Positions 28,981 to 39,190 of a DNA stretch of 64,000 bases are shown in pieces. Location: the NCBI RefSeq assembly GCF_003797775.2, contig NZ_CP060725.1, forward strand, positions 2,908,001 to 2,972,000, written 5' to 3'. Numbering within the stretch: position 1 is the stretch's first letter; every line of letters starts with the position of its first letter. Origin of the DNA: Sphingopyxis sp. OPL5 (GTDB lineage: Bacteria > Pseudomonadota > Alphaproteobacteria > Sphingomonadales > Sphingomonadaceae). The translations under genes and the position numbers were made by a program. Below the pieces are notes generated by a model. The model saw nothing but the letters and a program-made list of their open reading frames with translations, did no database searches and was not told the DNA's origin.

Positions 28981-30407
28981 GCCATCAGTTCCCGCACATC
29001 GGTGAGCTTGCCGGTCACCGCCGCCGCCGCCGCCATCGCGGGGCTGACGAGGTGGGTGCGGCTGCCCGGACCCTGGCGGCCGACGAAATTGCGGTTGCTC
29101 GTGCTGGCGCAGCGCTCGCCCGCGGGCACCTTGTCGGGGTTCATCGCGAGGCACGCCGAACAGCCGGGTTCGCGCCACTCGAGCCCCGCGTCGGTGAAGA
29201 TGCGGTCGAGTCCCTCGGCCTCGGCCTGCGCCTTCACCAGCCCCGAACCGGGGACGACGATCGCCCATTTGACATTGTCGGCCTTCTTGCGGCCCTTGAT
29301 CACCGCCGCGGCGGCGCGCATGTCCTCGATGCGGCTGTTGGTGCAGCTGCCGATGAAGATATTTTCGACCGGCACATCCTGCATCCGCGTGCCGGGGGTG
29401 AGGCCCATATAGGCGAGCGATTTCGCCGCTGCCGCCTGCTTCGACGGATCGGCGAAGCTCGCGGGGTCGGGGACGACCCCGGTGATCGGCACGACATCCT
29501 CGGGGCTGGTGCCCCAGGTCACGCTCGGCGCGATGTCGGCGGCGTCGATCACCACGACCTTGTCGTAGGTCGCTCCCGCATCGGTCGCGAGGCTCTTCCA
29601 ATATTCGACCGCCGCGTCCCAGTCGGCGCCCTTGGGTGCATAGGGGCGGCCCTTCAGATATTCGAAGGTAACCTCGTCGGGCGCGATCAGCCCGGCGCGC
29701 GCGCCGCCCTCGATCGCCATATTGCTGACCGTCAGCCGCCCCTCGATGCTCAGCGCGCGGATCGCGCTGCCGGTATATTCGATGACATGGCCGGTGCCGC
29801 CCGCGGCGCCGATGGTGCCGGTGATGTGGAGGATGATGTCCTTGGCGCTGATGCCAGGGCCGACCTCACCCTCGACGCGCACTTCCATCGTTTTCGCCGG
29901 TTGCAGCAGCAGCGTCTGCGTCGCGAGCACATGCTCGACCTCGCTCGTCCCGATGCCGAATGCCAGCGCGCCGATGCCGCCGTGGCAGGCGGTGTGGCTG
30001 TCGCCGCAGACGATCGTCGTGCCGGGCAGCGAGAATCCCTGTTCGGGCCCTACGACATGGACGATGCCCTGCTCGGGTGCGGTCGCGTCGATATAGCGGA
30101 TGCCATATTCGGGCGCGTTCTTTTCGAGCGCCGCGAGCTGCGCGGCGCTTTCGGCGTCGGCGATCGGCAGCCTGTGGCCCGCTGCGTCGAGCCGTGCCGT
30201 GGTAGGCAGGTTGTGATCGGGCACCGCCAGCGTCAGGTCGGGGCGACGCACCGCGCGGCCGCTCGCGCGTAGCCCCGCGAAGGCCTGCGGGCTGGTGACT
30301 TCATGGACGAGGTGACGGTCGATGAAGATCAGGGCGGTACCATCGGGGCGCTGTTCGACGACATGCGCGTCCCAGATTTTCTCATAGAGGGTGCGGGGCC
30401 GAGTCAT
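28977..30407 (-). CDS. leuC: 3-isopropylmalate dehydratase large subunit
   Basis: 476 residues of the aconitase superfamily with a [4Fe-4S] cluster. [12 protein letters not shown] is at the start and [11 protein letters not shown] near 135. Cluster cysteines are seen in IGSCTNSR (about 345) and GCSACLAMN (about 408). ATG 30407 matches the family start. A GTG nine bases upstream (30416) has the better-placed GGGGGG ribosome site and is a real alternative. It is translationally coupled to leuD. Confidence 0.97.
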   Translation of the reverse strand: MTRPRTLYEKIWDAHVVEQRPDGTALIFIDRHLVHEVTSPQAFAGLRASGRAVRRPDLTLAVPDHNLPTTARLDAAGHRLPIADAESAAQLAALEKNAPEYGIRYIDATAPEQGIVHVVGPEQGFSLPGTTIVCGDSHTACHGGIGALAFGIGTSEVEHVLATQTLLLQPAKTMEVRVEGEVGPGISAKDIILHITGTIGAAGGTGHVIEYTGSAIRALSIEGRLTVSNMAIEGGARAGLIAPDEVTFEYLKGRPYAPKGADWDAAVEYWKSLATDAGATYDKVVVIDAADIAPSVTWGTSPEDVVPITGVVPDPASFADPSKQAAAAKSLAYMGLTPGTRMQDVPVENIFIGSCTNSRIEDMRAAAAVIKGRKKADNVKWAIVVPGSGLVKAQAEAEGLDRIFTDAGLEWREPGCSACLAMNPDKVPAGERCASTSNRNFVGRQGPGSRTHLVSPAMAAAAAVTGKLTDVRELMA

Positions 30408-30493
30408 GCGGTTCACTTAAGCCCCCCGGACAACAATGCAAGCGAGTGGCGATCCAAAACGCAATTTTCGGTCGTGCGCTCTGATTCTCCCTT

Positions 30494-30569
30494 CGTCATG
30501 CCGGACTTGATCCGGCATCCCGCTTTGCGACGTGGACAAGCGGGACCCCGGATCAAGTCCGGGGTGACG
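30494..30569. repeat. Intergenic palindromic repeat, family A, copy 2
   Basis: The left arm CGTCATGCCGGACTTGATCC and right arm GGATCAAGTCCGGGGTGACG form an inverted pair around a 30-base middle. It is the same family as 9323-9397 and 50024-50115. It lies in the divergent leuC-crtZ spacer, so it is not only found behind genes. Confidence 0.85.
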
Positions 30570-30613
30570 AGGAGATGATGGTGTGGCTGGCATAATCGGC
30601 CTATGATCGCGCC

Positions 30614-31132
30614 ATGTCGCCGCTCGCCATCCTCATGCTCGTCCTTGCCACCGTCGTGGCGATGGAGGGCGTCGCCTGGGCCAGCCACAAATATATCATG
30701 CACGGTTTCGGCTGGGCCTGGCACCGCGACCATCACGAACCGCATGATAAATTGCTCGAAAAGAATGACCTGTTCGCGCTCTTCGGCGCCGCGCTCAGCA
30801 TATCGATGTTCGCGGCGGGCAGCCCGATGATCATGGGCGGCTCGGCGTGGGAGCCGGGGACGTGGATCGGCCTCGGCGTGCTTTTCTATGGCATCATCTA
30901 CACGCTCGTTCACGACGGGCTTGTCCACCAGCGCACTTTCCGCTGGGTTCCGCGCCGTGGCTATGCCAAGCGCTTGGTGCAGGCGCACAAGCTCCACCAC
31001 GCGACGATCGGCAAGGAAGGCGGGGTCAGCTTCGGCTTCGTCTTCGCGCGCGACCCGGCGAAGCTCAAGGCAGAACTCAAGGTGCAGCGTGAGGCCGGGA
31101 TCGCGGTCGTCCGCGAGGCGCTGGCCGACTAG
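30614..31132 (+). CDS. crtZ: Beta-carotene hydroxylase
   Basis: 172-residue di-iron membrane enzyme that hydroxylates the rings of beta-carotene toward zeaxanthin. All four histidine motifs of CrtZ are present: HKYIMH (residues 25-30), HRDHH (37-41), HDGLVH (100-105) and HKLHH (126-130). Three to four hydrophobic helices are visible. It is convergent with the GST gene, overlapping by four bases. No other carotenoid gene is nearby. Confidence 0.96.
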   Translation: MSPLAILMLVLATVVAMEGVAWASHKYIMHGFGWAWHRDHHEPHDKLLEKNDLFALFGAALSISMFAAGSPMIMGGSAWEPGTWIGLGVLFYGIIYTLVHDGLVHQRTFRWVPRRGYAKRLVQAHKLHHATIGKEGGVSFGFVFARDPAKLKAELKVQREAGIAVVREALAD

Positions 31133-31815
31133 GCGGTGCGATAATCGGCGATGATCGACCCCGCCGCCGCCAGTTCCTCCTCATGGCTTTCCTCGCGCCA
31201 GCTTTCGGCGAGCGCCTGTTCTTCCCAGTCGCGCATCGCAGGATGGGCGAGGATATGGTCCACCCACGCCTGTCCGGCGCCGACGTCGAGGCCATAGGTG
31301 CGGATTCGAAAGGCGACCGGCGCGAAAAAGGCATCGACCGCCGAAAATTGCGACCCCGCGAGCCATGGTCCGCCGAAGCGGGCGAGCCCCTGTTCGAACA
31401 CTTCGCGGATGCGCGTGACATTGGCTTTCAGCGCGTCCGACATCGGCTTCGGGGTCACGCGCACGCCGACGTTCATCGTGCAATCGTTACGCAGCGCCGC
31501 AAAGCCGCTGTGCATTTCGGCCGCCGCGCACTGCGCCCAGGCGCGTGCATCGGGATCCGCCGGCCACACCGCGTCGTGCCGGTCGGCGAGATAGAGCGCG
31601 ATGCCCAGCGAGTCGTAGATCGTCCGCCCCTCGTGGAGCAGCGCCGGAACCTGTCCGGTCGGCGAAAAGCTGCGAAAGGCGTCGTAATTGACCGGCTGCG
31701 CGAAAGGCTCGATCCGGTCCTCGAAGACGATGCCGAGCCCCCGCATCAGCATCCACGGCCGCAGCGACCAGCTCGAATAGTTGCGGTTGGCGGTGATCAG
31801 GCAATAGTCGCTCAT
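31129..31815 (-). CDS. Glutathione S-transferase family protein
   Basis: 228 residues with an N-terminal thioredoxin fold (NYSSWSLRPWMLMRG, where the serine of SSWS is the likely activating residue, then the cis-Pro region GQVPALLHEG and DSLGIALYLAD) and a C-terminal helical domain (ASQFSAVDAFFAPVAFR shortened: FSAVDAFFAPVA). It probably conjugates or isomerises small electrophiles. It follows the acyltransferase gene with a 15-base gap. Confidence 0.92.
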   Translation of the reverse strand: MSDYCLITANRNYSSWSLRPWMLMRGLGIVFEDRIEPFAQPVNYDAFRSFSPTGQVPALLHEGRTIYDSLGIALYLADRHDAVWPADPDARAWAQCAAAEMHSGFAALRNDCTMNVGVRVTPKPMSDALKANVTRIREVFEQGLARFGGPWLAGSQFSAVDAFFAPVAFRIRTYGLDVGAGQAWVDHILAHPAMRDWEEQALAESWREESHEEELAAAGSIIADYRTA

Positions 31816-31830
31816 GTCGGGTTCCGTCGT

Positions 31831-32904
31831 TCAGTCGCCGGCGGCCGCGGTGCCCGCGGTCTGCCGTTCGGTCGGCGCGCGGCCGACCAGCCGGTTGCCG
31901 AGCTTATGCGCGAGCCGGTGGCTCGGGCGTTCGCACAGCAGGAAAAAGACATAGGTCATGACGCCGGTCACCACCAGATAGAGCAGCAGCGACACGACGC
32001 CATGGTCGCCGCCCTCGAACAGTCGCATCGCGACCGGATGGACAAGGTAGAGGCTGAAGGTGGCGCGGCCCATGCGGTCGAATGGGGCGGGGCCCGACCG
32101 GTCGAGCATCCGCACCAGTTCGAAGCCGAGCCAGAAGGTCGCGAAGATCGCGAAGATGTTGAGGATGAAGGCCGAGGAGGTGAAGAGGCCGAAACCGACC
32201 AACTGCGTCTTCGCGAGCTTGAAGACGACCGCCATCGCGAAGATGCCGACGCGCGTCGCGTTGATCCACAGCGCCGAAAGCCGGCCGAAGCGATGCAGAT
32301 TCTCCGCCAGCCAGCAACCCGCGAGCCAGCAGGGAAAGCCCACGAGGAAGGTGCCATAGCCGAGCGCGCGATAATTGCGGTTGTCGACGAAGACATCGGC
32401 GTAGACATAATAGATCAGGATGGTGACGACGCACGAGATGGCGAGCGGGATATGCATCCGGCCGTTGAAGCGGACGAGCAACGGATAGAGGAAATAATAG
32501 ATCAGCTCGCAGATCAGGCTCCACAGCACCGTCGCCTTCCAGCTCACCTCGGTGATCTGGCCGATATCGGGAAACACGAAGGCGATCATGAAGGCGATCG
32601 ACGGCAGCACGATGCGGATCGACCGTTTGACGTAGAACTCGCCGGTGCTGAAGCTCTTCCCCTGGTGATAGGGGGCGTGGATGACGAAGCCCGAGATGAT
32701 GAAGAACACGATGACCGCGGCGGGCCCGTTCCACAATATGTCCCATCCCGATGAAATCAGGCGATTATAACGCTCGGATTCAAAGATCTGGAAATTGGAA
32801 TAATGGTGGCCGATCGCAACGACCGCCGCACAGATGAGGCGGATCGTGTCGAGACCATGGTAATAGTTGACGGCTTTGCGTTCATCGGCCTGCGACGCTG
32901 TCAT
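31831..32904 (-). CDS. Acyltransferase 3 family membrane protein
   Basis: 357 residues with about ten hydrophobic helices. The opening YHGLDTIRLICAAVVAIGHH carries the family's catalytic-type Arg and His, followed by FFIISGFVI (about 69). Such proteins O-acylate polysaccharides, lipids or antibiotics at the inner membrane; the substrate is unknown. It is co-directional with the epimerase and radical SAM genes upstream (131-base gap) and could act on their product (inference). Confidence 0.9.
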   Translation of the reverse strand: MTASQADERKAVNYYHGLDTIRLICAAVVAIGHHYSNFQIFESERYNRLISSGWDILWNGPAAVIVFFIISGFVIHAPYHQGKSFSTGEFYVKRSIRIVLPSIAFMIAFVFPDIGQITEVSWKATVLWSLICELIYYFLYPLLVRFNGRMHIPLAISCVVTILIYYVYADVFVDNRNYRALGYGTFLVGFPCWLAGCWLAENLHRFGRLSALWINATRVGIFAMAVVFKLAKTQLVGFGLFTSSAFILNIFAIFATFWLGFELVRMLDRSGPAPFDRMGRATFSLYLVHPVAMRLFEGGDHGVVSLLLYLVVTGVMTYVFFLLCERPSHRLAHKLGNRLVGRAPTERQTAGTAAAGD

Positions 32905-33035
32905 CCCGCCCTAACTCCCGCCGTTTCTGCATGGCACAATGGACCGCGTTGCTAGCGAAGGAATCGCCGCAGCACCATCGAATTGCGAACAGCCGCGCTG
33001 CGCTTTTCGGTCGTGCGGATTTGGGACCCCACACG

Positions 33036-34028
33036 TCAGTTGGTGCAAAGATCGTCCGCGCGCCGGTGGCGGCGCTGCGCGACGATCGGCGAGGTGTAAT
33101 GGGGGTCGTGGGCAAAGGGCAGCGGCGCCCCGTCGGCGAGCGCCGCCAGCACGCTGCCGAAATCGGTGCTCGCCCGCCAGCCCAGCCGCCGCTCGGCGCG
33201 CGACGGGTCGTAGACGCGGTCGATCCGCTCGGGCAGCACCCAGCCGCGCGCGGCATAGAGCGCTTCGGCCTGTGGATGGTGGCGCGCGATCACCGCGCGT
33301 GCATCGCGGGCGAGGTCCGCGGCCTCGTCGCGGGCGAAGGGCGGCGGCGCTGACAGGATGAAGGTGTCGCAGCCGATAGCGGGCGCACGTTCGAGCGCGA
33401 CAAGATGCGCGGCGGCGGCATCCTCGACGGTCAGGCGGCGGTTGAGCAACTCGTTCGCCTTGAGGTTGAGGCCGCCCGGCACCGCGAGCGTGTCGTCATC
33501 CTCGGGAAAGAAGCGCCCGGTGCGCAGGATCAGGGCGGCGATACCGTGCTCGCGGTGGACCAGCCGGCACGCCTGTTCGGCGGCAAGCTTGGTGATGCCA
33601 TAGATGTTGCGCGGTTCGACCGGTGCGAAATCCTCGTCCATCCACCACGCGCCCGCCGCGCCGGCGCCGTCGCGCACATCGGCGCGCACCATCAGCGAAG
33701 TGGTCGACGTGAAGAGGAACCGGTCGTTGCCTGCCGCAACCGCGGCCTCGATCAGGTTCAGTGTGCCGCTGACGTTGACATCGACAAACGCCTGGCGCGG
33801 GTATCGCACGATATCGGGCTTGTGCAGCGCCCCGGCGTGAATGACCGCCTCGATGCCGTGGTCCGCGAAGATCCGGTCGACCAGCGCGCGGTCGGCGACG
33901 GTGCCGACGATCTGGGTGTCGTCGCCGGGGACGATGTCGAGGCCGACGACTTGATGCCCCGCGCCGCGCAGCATCGGCGCCAGATAGCGGCCAAGCCAGC
34001 CGGTCGATCCGGTGAGCAGGACGCGCAT
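33036..34028 (-). CDS. NAD-dependent epimerase/dehydratase family protein
   Basis: 330-residue extended SDR. The Rossmann loop GSTGWLGRYL is at residues 7-16, and Asp in LDIVPGD suggests NAD preference. The catalytic pair lies in YGITK (about 142-146) with the Ser/Thr of FTSTTSL upstream. Substrates of the family are nucleotide sugars or other hydroxylated compounds. It starts one base after the stop of the radical SAM gene, so the two are almost certainly co-expressed. Confidence 0.9.
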   Translation of the reverse strand: MRVLLTGSTGWLGRYLAPMLRGAGHQVVGLDIVPGDDTQIVGTVADRALVDRIFADHGIEAVIHAGALHKPDIVRYPRQAFVDVNVSGTLNLIEAAVAAGNDRFLFTSTTSLMVRADVRDGAGAAGAWWMDEDFAPVEPRNIYGITKLAAEQACRLVHREHGIAALILRTGRFFPEDDDTLAVPGGLNLKANELLNRRLTVEDAAAAHLVALERAPAIGCDTFILSAPPPFARDEAADLARDARAVIARHHPQAEALYAARGWVLPERIDRVYDPSRAERRLGWRASTDFGSVLAALADGAPLPFAHDPHYTSPIVAQRRHRRADDLCTN

Positions 34029-34029
34029 G

Positions 34030-35823
34030 TCAGGCGGCTTTGGCGCGCGCGGTGCGGCGTTGCGAATGATCGGTGGCGCGGGTGTCGGCGATTAGCGGCG
34101 AGGCACCGTCGCCGGTATCGGCGCTGATCGCGCGGTCGCGATAGGCGAAGCGGTCGGGATCGGTGACGATCCGCCGCATCATCCGGTAAAGCCTCGCATA
34201 GGTGACCAGGCTGCCGCCGAGCGCGTGGACCAGGTGCGCGCCATAGCCGGTCCAGAAGGCAAAGACATTTTCGCGCGGCAGGCCGGGACGCCGCTGGGTC
34301 CGCCGCTTGATCCGCACATAGCCCGACTCAAGCTTGGCGACGCCCTCCAGCCGCACCGCCTCGCGATAGGCAAGCAGGCGGTTGACCGTCGTCTTTTTCT
34401 TGTTCGAACCGAGCGCGGCCATGCGGCGCAATATGCGCTCCATATGATCCCAGCTGTAAAAGCTGCGGTGCGCGTCGCGATAGGCGCGCTCCCATTCCTC
34501 GTCGCTCATCGTCGGATGGTGGGTGACGCGGTGGTTGAGGTCATATTTGTTGAGATCGGGGTCCATCCATGCGCCGGTGTCGACCAGACGGCGATGGTCC
34601 TCGCTGCCCGGCAGCGGGGTCAGGTAATTCAGATAGAGCGTGTCGACGGGAAGCTCTTCCTTGAGCATCTCGATATCGTGCATCACCGACGCATAGCTGT
34701 CGTTCGGGAAACCGATGATATAGCCGCAGGTGATCACCACCGGGTGGCGTTTCCACGCGAGGAACATCTCGCGATATTCCTCGACGCGGTTCTGGCGCTT
34801 CTTCGCGGCCTCCAGATTGTCGGGATTGATATTTTCCAGCCCGATGAAAATCTGGTCGGCGCCCGCGGCGACGCATTTGTCGATGAAGCCGTCGATGCGG
34901 TGCGCGAGGGTGTCGACCTGGATCGCCATGCGGACGCCCAGTCCTTCGTCCTGCAAGGCGATCAGCCGATCGAGCAAAGGCTCCCAGTGACGATTGCGCG
35001 CGAAATTATCGTCGGTCAGAAAGAAGCGCGACACGCCCTGCGCGGCGTTGGCGCGGACGATCGCCTCAAGGTCGTCGGGGGTGCGGAACCGGCTCTTGCG
35101 CCCCTGCACGTTGATGATGGTGCAGAAACTGCATTCGAACGGGCAGCCGCGGCCGAGGTCGAAGCTGGCGTAACGATTGATGTTGCGGTCGACCTGCGCC
35201 TTGGGGAGGAGCGGCAGCGGCGCGCCCTCGAGATGCGGGGTCTTGCCGAGCCAGTTATAGACGGGCTTCATCGCACCGTTTGCGGCATCGACCAGCACCT
35301 CGTCGATCCGGCCCTCCTCGGCCTCGCCGGCGAAGAAGGAGACGCCGAGGTCCTGCGCCTCGACCAGTTCGGGCGGCATCGCCTTCAGCATCGACAGGCA
35401 GCCTGAGACATGGAAGCCGCCGATCGCGACCTGCACCCCGCCCGACCGGAAGTCGCGCGCGAGGTCGAGCGCGCGGGGGAACTGGTTCGACTGCACCCCG
35501 ACCAGCCCGACAAACCCGCCCCCGGCGCGGCGGATCGAGCGGGCGATCTTCGCGGCGTCGACCTTGCTGTGGATCTCGTCGACCACCTCGATGCGCACCT
35601 CGCGGTCCGCGAGCACGCCGCGTGCCAGCGCATCCTCGATGATCCCGGTCAGGCAGGCGAGCGAGTTCGATGGGATGATCGACCGCCACCATTGCAGCGG
35701 ATAGCCGTCGTCGTCGTAGCGCGTCGGCTTGACCAGCCAGATGTGAAAGGGGGGCCGCCTGGCATCGGTGCCGACGGCGGTGTGGCGTTGCGCGGTCAAG
35801 GATGATTCGGCGCCCAAGACCAT
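34030..35823 (-). CDS. Radical SAM protein with N-terminal cobalamin-binding-like domain
   Basis: 597 residues. A Rossmann-like N-terminal domain (about 25-180) with the layout of class B radical SAM enzymes is followed by the radical SAM core with the cluster cysteines C227, C231 and C234 (CPFECSFC). A further 200-residue C-terminal region is rich in Arg and His. The classical DxHxxG cobalamin motif is not evident. The N-terminus of VKPTRYDDDGYPLQWWRS and the family product are unknown to me. It is paired with an epimerase one base downstream. Confidence 0.85.
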   Translation of the reverse strand: MVLGAESSLTAQRHTAVGTDARRPPFHIWLVKPTRYDDDGYPLQWWRSIIPSNSLACLTGIIEDALARGVLADREVRIEVVDEIHSKVDAAKIARSIRRAGGGFVGLVGVQSNQFPRALDLARDFRSGGVQVAIGGFHVSGCLSMLKAMPPELVEAQDLGVSFFAGEAEEGRIDEVLVDAANGAMKPVYNWLGKTPHLEGAPLPLLPKAQVDRNINRYASFDLGRGCPFECSFCTIINVQGRKSRFRTPDDLEAIVRANAAQGVSRFFLTDDNFARNRHWEPLLDRLIALQDEGLGVRMAIQVDTLAHRIDGFIDKCVAAGADQIFIGLENINPDNLEAAKKRQNRVEEYREMFLAWKRHPVVITCGYIIGFPNDSYASVMHDIEMLKEELPVDTLYLNYLTPLPGSEDHRRLVDTGAWMDPDLNKYDLNHRVTHHPTMSDEEWERAYRDAHRSFYSWDHMERILRRMAALGSNKKKTTVNRLLAYREAVRLEGVAKLESGYVRIKRRTQRRPGLPRENVFAFWTGYGAHLVHALGGSLVTYARLYRMMRRIVTDPDRFAYRDRAISADTGDGASPLIADTRATDHSQRRTARAKAA

Positions 35824-35883
35824 AGTCCTAGCGCGGTGCCAGAGGCGCCGCCAGCCCTCGATTGCCCTGCCGGTTCGGGACGA

Positions 35884-37164
35884 TTATCCCTTTGTTTCCT
35901 CGGCAATCGGGCGTGCCTTGGCCGCGGCGCCGCCCTGTTGGGGCAGTTCGCTGAGGTCGAGCCAGTTGGCGCCCGCGCGCTTGTGATAGCTGTCGATCGC
36001 TGCGAAGGGGATGCGGAAGGGGAAACCGAAATCGCTGTTCCACAGCGCCACGACGCCCGTCCGCGTCGCCGGTTCGAAGATCATCGTCGCGCGATAACCC
36101 GAGACCGCCCCCGAATGGCCTTCGAGCCGGTGGCCCTCATAGGTGAAGTTCCGCCAGCCGAGGCCATAGGATGCCTCATTCGTGGCCTGACGCAGGGCGC
36201 CGCCATAGAGCCGCGCGGTGCCGACGCGCGGGCGGTGGGCGATCTGCAACGTTGCGGCCGGCAGCACCTCGGGGCGGGCACCCATCATCGCCTGCATCCA
36301 TGTGGCGAAATCGACGATATCGCTCTCGACCCCCGCGGCGGCGGGAACGCGCCAATAGGCCTCCTTGACCGGCCGGACATGGCCGTTGCCATGCGGCCTC
36401 GCCCAATCCTTCGCGCCGGTCAGCCGCGCCATCCCGTAACCCGCGCTGACCATGCCGAGGGGCAGGAAAAACCGGTCCTCGACCGCCTTGCCGAACGGCT
36501 TGTCCGCAGCGCGCCCCAATATCTCGCTCGCGGTATCGAAGGCGATGTTCTGATAGGTGTGGCAGGTGCCGGGTTCGCATTGCAGCGGCGCTGTGGCAAG
36601 GCTGGCGCGCAGCAATGCCGGGTCCTGCCCTTCTTCCAGTTTCTCGTCATAGGCGTTTTTGGTGAGGCCGGTGCGCTGCGCCAGCACATCGGCGAGCGTG
36701 ATCCGCGCTTCGGCGCCGCCGGGCAGGCGCAGCGATGCGTGCGAAGCGCCGACCGGACGGTCCAGATCGATCCGGCCGTCGCGGGCCATCGCGGCGGCCA
36801 TCGCGCCCGTCGCGGTCTTGGAAACCGAGGCCCAGCGGAACAGGGTCTGCAGCGTGGCCGGCGCGCCGGTCGAGCGGTCGGCGACGCCATAGGCGCGCAC
36901 GAAGCTCAGCTTGCCGTCTTCGACCACCGCCACCGCCAGCCCGGCCATTTCGGGCCGCTGCGCCAGCTCGGTCAATTGCTTGTCGAGCGCGCGATAGTCG
37001 ATCCGCCCGCGCCATTCCGCCGGCGTGTCGGGCAGGTTCTCAGGGGCTGCCATCGGGATCGGGATGCTGGCAAGCGTGTGGCTGCCACCAGAGGCACCAA
37101 GGCCAAACCAGCCCGCCGAGCCGAGCACGGCGAGGGCTATCAGAACAAGGAAAAAGCGCTTCAT
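35884..37164 (-). CDS. Exported serine hydrolase of the beta-lactamase/penicillin-binding-protein fold
   Basis: 426 residues. An N-terminal signal or anchor (KRFFLVLIALAVLGSAGWF) precedes a class C beta-lactamase-like domain with SxxK S113-V-S-K116 (WASVSKTATG), YxN in TYQNIAFD (about 203) and HSG (about 365, in place of KTG). Relatives include esterases, D-aminopeptidases and carboxypeptidases, so beta-lactamase activity should not be assumed. Probably periplasmic. It lies 60 bases upstream of the radical SAM gene. Confidence 0.88.
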   Translation of the reverse strand: MKRFFLVLIALAVLGSAGWFGLGASGGSHTLASIPIPMAAPENLPDTPAEWRGRIDYRALDKQLTELAQRPEMAGLAVAVVEDGKLSFVRAYGVADRSTGAPATLQTLFRWASVSKTATGAMAAAMARDGRIDLDRPVGASHASLRLPGGAEARITLADVLAQRTGLTKNAYDEKLEEGQDPALLRASLATAPLQCEPGTCHTYQNIAFDTASEILGRAADKPFGKAVEDRFFLPLGMVSAGYGMARLTGAKDWARPHGNGHVRPVKEAYWRVPAAAGVESDIVDFATWMQAMMGARPEVLPAATLQIAHRPRVGTARLYGGALRQATNEASYGLGWRNFTYEGHRLEGHSGAVSGYRATMIFEPATRTGVVALWNSDFGFPFRIPFAAIDSYHKRAGANWLDLSELPQQGGAAAKARPIAEETKG

Positions 37165-37243
37165 GGACTCGTGACTGAATGGCGACCTTATATTTGGCTG
37201 TCGTCTTAGCGGCGACTTCCCCCGCCGTCACCCCCGCAGCGGC

Positions 37244-37693
37244 TCACGGTGCCAGATGGCGCCAGGCCTTGAACGTCCCGACCGCGTAAACCGCGCCATA
37301 GACCATCACGATCAGCGAAGACCAGATCGCGAAACTGTCGCTATGCTGCGGCCGCCACAGGTGGAGGGGCACAAAGACCAGCCCGCGCAGCAGGTAGATG
37401 CCGGTGATGACGATCAGCCCCGTCCGCAGCAGCGGCAGGCGCGGAAGCGACCCGGCGCCCGAAAAAGCATAGGCGGCCCAGACCATCAGCACGGCGGCAA
37501 TCCCCAGCGTGATCAGCGTCGGCGTCCAGTCGCCGCGCGCGGCGGCGCGCGCCATGCCCTCGCCGGCGCCGAAGAACCGATACCAGTCGGGGCCGCCGAA
37601 GATGCAGGTGATGTGCAGCAGCGCGGCCAGAACCGACAGCCACCCGCCGACGATCAGCCAGGCAGAGCCGGGACCCGCCGCGACATCATGCAA
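37244..37693 (-). CDS. Hypothetical four-helix membrane protein
   Basis: 149 residues with about four hydrophobic segments ([72 protein letters not shown]). The motif [13 protein letters not shown] lies between helices 1 and 2. It is of a kind common in sphingomonads, with no known role. It overlaps the 3' end of scoB by eight bases. Confidence 0.78.
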   Translation of the reverse strand: MHDVAAGPGSAWLIVGGWLSVLAALLHITCIFGGPDWYRFFGAGEGMARAAARGDWTPTLITLGIAAVLMVWAAYAFSGAGSLPRLPLLRTGLIVITGIYLLRGLVFVPLHLWRPQHSDSFAIWSSLIVMVYGAVYAVGTFKAWRHLAP

Positions 37694-38321
37694 TATAATG
37701 CGCCGTCGTCTTTTCGGCGACGTCCTCGGCCGTCACCCCCGGCGCGAGTTCGATCAGCCGGAACGGGCTGTCATGGTCGTCGCGTTTGAACACCGCGAGG
37801 TCGGTGATGATCATGTCGACGACATTCTGTCCGGTCAGCGGCAGGGTACAGGCCGGGATGAACTTGGGGCTGCCGTCCTTGGCATTGTGTTCCATCACGA
37901 CGATGATCTTCTTGACCCCGGCGACGAGGTCCATCGCGCCGCCCATGCCCTTGATCATCTTGCCCGGGATCATCCAGTTGGCGATGTCGCCATTTTCGGC
38001 GATTTCCATCGCGCCGAGCACGGTCAGGTCGATATGCCCGCCGCGGATCATCGCGAAACTGTCGGCCGAACTGAAATAGGCCGTTTGCGGCAGCTCGCTG
38101 ATCGTCTGCTTGCCCGCGTTGATCAGGTCGGCGTCCTCGTCGCCTTCCAGCGGGAAGGGCCCGATGCCGAGCATGCCATTCTCCGACTGCAGCGTCACCG
38201 TCATCCCCGCTGGGATATGGTTCGCAACCAAAGTCGGGATGCCGATCCCCAGGTTGACGTAATAGCCGTCCTGCAGTTCCTTCGCGGCGCGCGCCGCCAT
38301 ATCATCACGCGTCCAGGCCAT
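37686..38321 (-). CDS. scoB: 3-oxoacid CoA-transferase subunit B
   Basis: 211 residues. With subunit A it transfers CoA from succinyl-CoA to acetoacetate or a similar 3-oxoacid. The catalytic glutamate is E47 in SENGMLG. The family elements [10 protein letters not shown] (about 21) and GGAMDLVAG (about 125) are present. The ATG overlaps the stop of the phosphatase gene by one base (TAATG). Subunit A is two genes upstream, not adjacent. Confidence 0.95.
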   Translation of the reverse strand: MAWTRDDMAARAAKELQDGYYVNLGIGIPTLVANHIPAGMTVTLQSENGMLGIGPFPLEGDEDADLINAGKQTISELPQTAYFSSADSFAMIRGGHIDLTVLGAMEIAENGDIANWMIPGKMIKGMGGAMDLVAGVKKIIVVMEHNAKDGSPKFIPACTLPLTGQNVVDMIITDLAVFKRDDHDSPFRLIELAPGVTAEDVAEKTTAHYIA

Positions 38322-39190
38322 TATTTCGGCTCCCATTTCTTGTCGGAGGGGAAGGCGTCGTCCCAGCCCAGTTTTTCCCAGGGGCCATAGACGGGGTTGG
38401 GAAAAAGGAACCAGCCCTTGTCCCAGAGTGCGGTGGCGCCCGCGCTGGTCGCGAGCGCCATGCGCTGCCCGGCGGGCAGGTCCTTGGCGTTGAACTGCTG
38501 GCTGAAGTCGCCGAGCTGGTCGCCGCCGAGGATGATGACGCAATATTTCGCCGCGATCGCCGCGCGGCGGCCATCCTTGCTCGATCCGCCGGCGTCGTCG
38601 CCCATCAGGAACAAGGTCTCGCCATGCTTGAACGCGCCAAGCCCGGCGGCACGCAGCGTATCCGCGCTGCCCTTGGCATTGGCGGCGCTGCGGTTTGTGT
38701 TGGCGATCACGGTGATTCCCGCGGCGCGCAGGGCGTTCACCATCTCGACCGTGCCCGGCATCGCCACCGCCTTGCCCGCGCCGCTCTTTTCCCACTGGTC
38801 CCAGACCTTCGGGTCGAAGCTGGTGCCCGTCTCGGCGAAATGGCGCATCGGCCCCAGGTTCCAGATCAACGTCTCGTCGGCGTCGAACACCGCGGCAAAG
38901 GGTTTGTCGCCGCACGGCTCGAACGCCGGGGCATCGACGCCCGCGCCGGGCGCAAGGACGACGCTGTCCTTCGGCCGCTGCTTGATCCGTTCCACGCCAT
39001 AGTCGGCGATCCGCGCATTGGTCGCACGCACCGCAACCGCTGCCTCGGGCGAGCCATAAAGATATTGCAGCGCGACCGGCGGCTTGGCCGCTTCGGCTGG
39101 CGCCGGGGGCGCCGGAGCCGTCGTCACCCCTGCCGGAGCGCTCGCACAGCCAGCAAGGAGCAGCGAGCAAAGGATCGCACCCATTTTCAC
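38321..39190 (-). CDS. HAD-type acid phosphatase, e(P4)-like lipoprotein
   Basis: 289 residues of the class B/C acid phosphatase group. Lipobox LLLAGC is at residues 10-15. Motif [11 protein letters not shown] is at about 104, followed by ANTNRS (about 163) and GDD (about 197) as expected for the four-aspartate superfamily. It probably dephosphorylates nucleotides at the outer membrane, as e(P4) does. A GTG at 39190 is preferred because it forms a GTGA coupling with the upstream stop and puts a lysine ahead of the signal helix. ATG 39184 is the alternative. It lies between the two CoA-transferase subunits. Confidence 0.9.
   Translation of the reverse strand: MKMGAILCSLLLAGCASAPAGVTTAPAPPAPAEAAKPPVALQYLYGSPEAAVAVRATNARIADYGVERIKQRPKDSVVLAPGAGVDAPAFEPCGDKPFAAVFDADETLIWNLGPMRHFAETGTSFDPKVWDQWEKSGAGKAVAMPGTVEMVNALRAAGITVIANTNRSAANAKGSADTLRAAGLGAFKHGETLFLMGDDAGGSSKDGRRAAIAAKYCVIILGGDQLGDFSQQFNAKDLPAGQRMALATSAGATALWDKGWFLFPNPVYGPWEKLGWDDAFPSDKKWEPK

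Noticed and set aside
29052..30272. 406-codon plus-strand frame over leuC
   Set aside because: Antisense to leuC, with no motifs.
35884..37164. Class C beta-lactamase
   Set aside because: Only the fold and SxxK/YxN motifs are shared. HSG replaces KTG and many relatives are esterases or peptidases.
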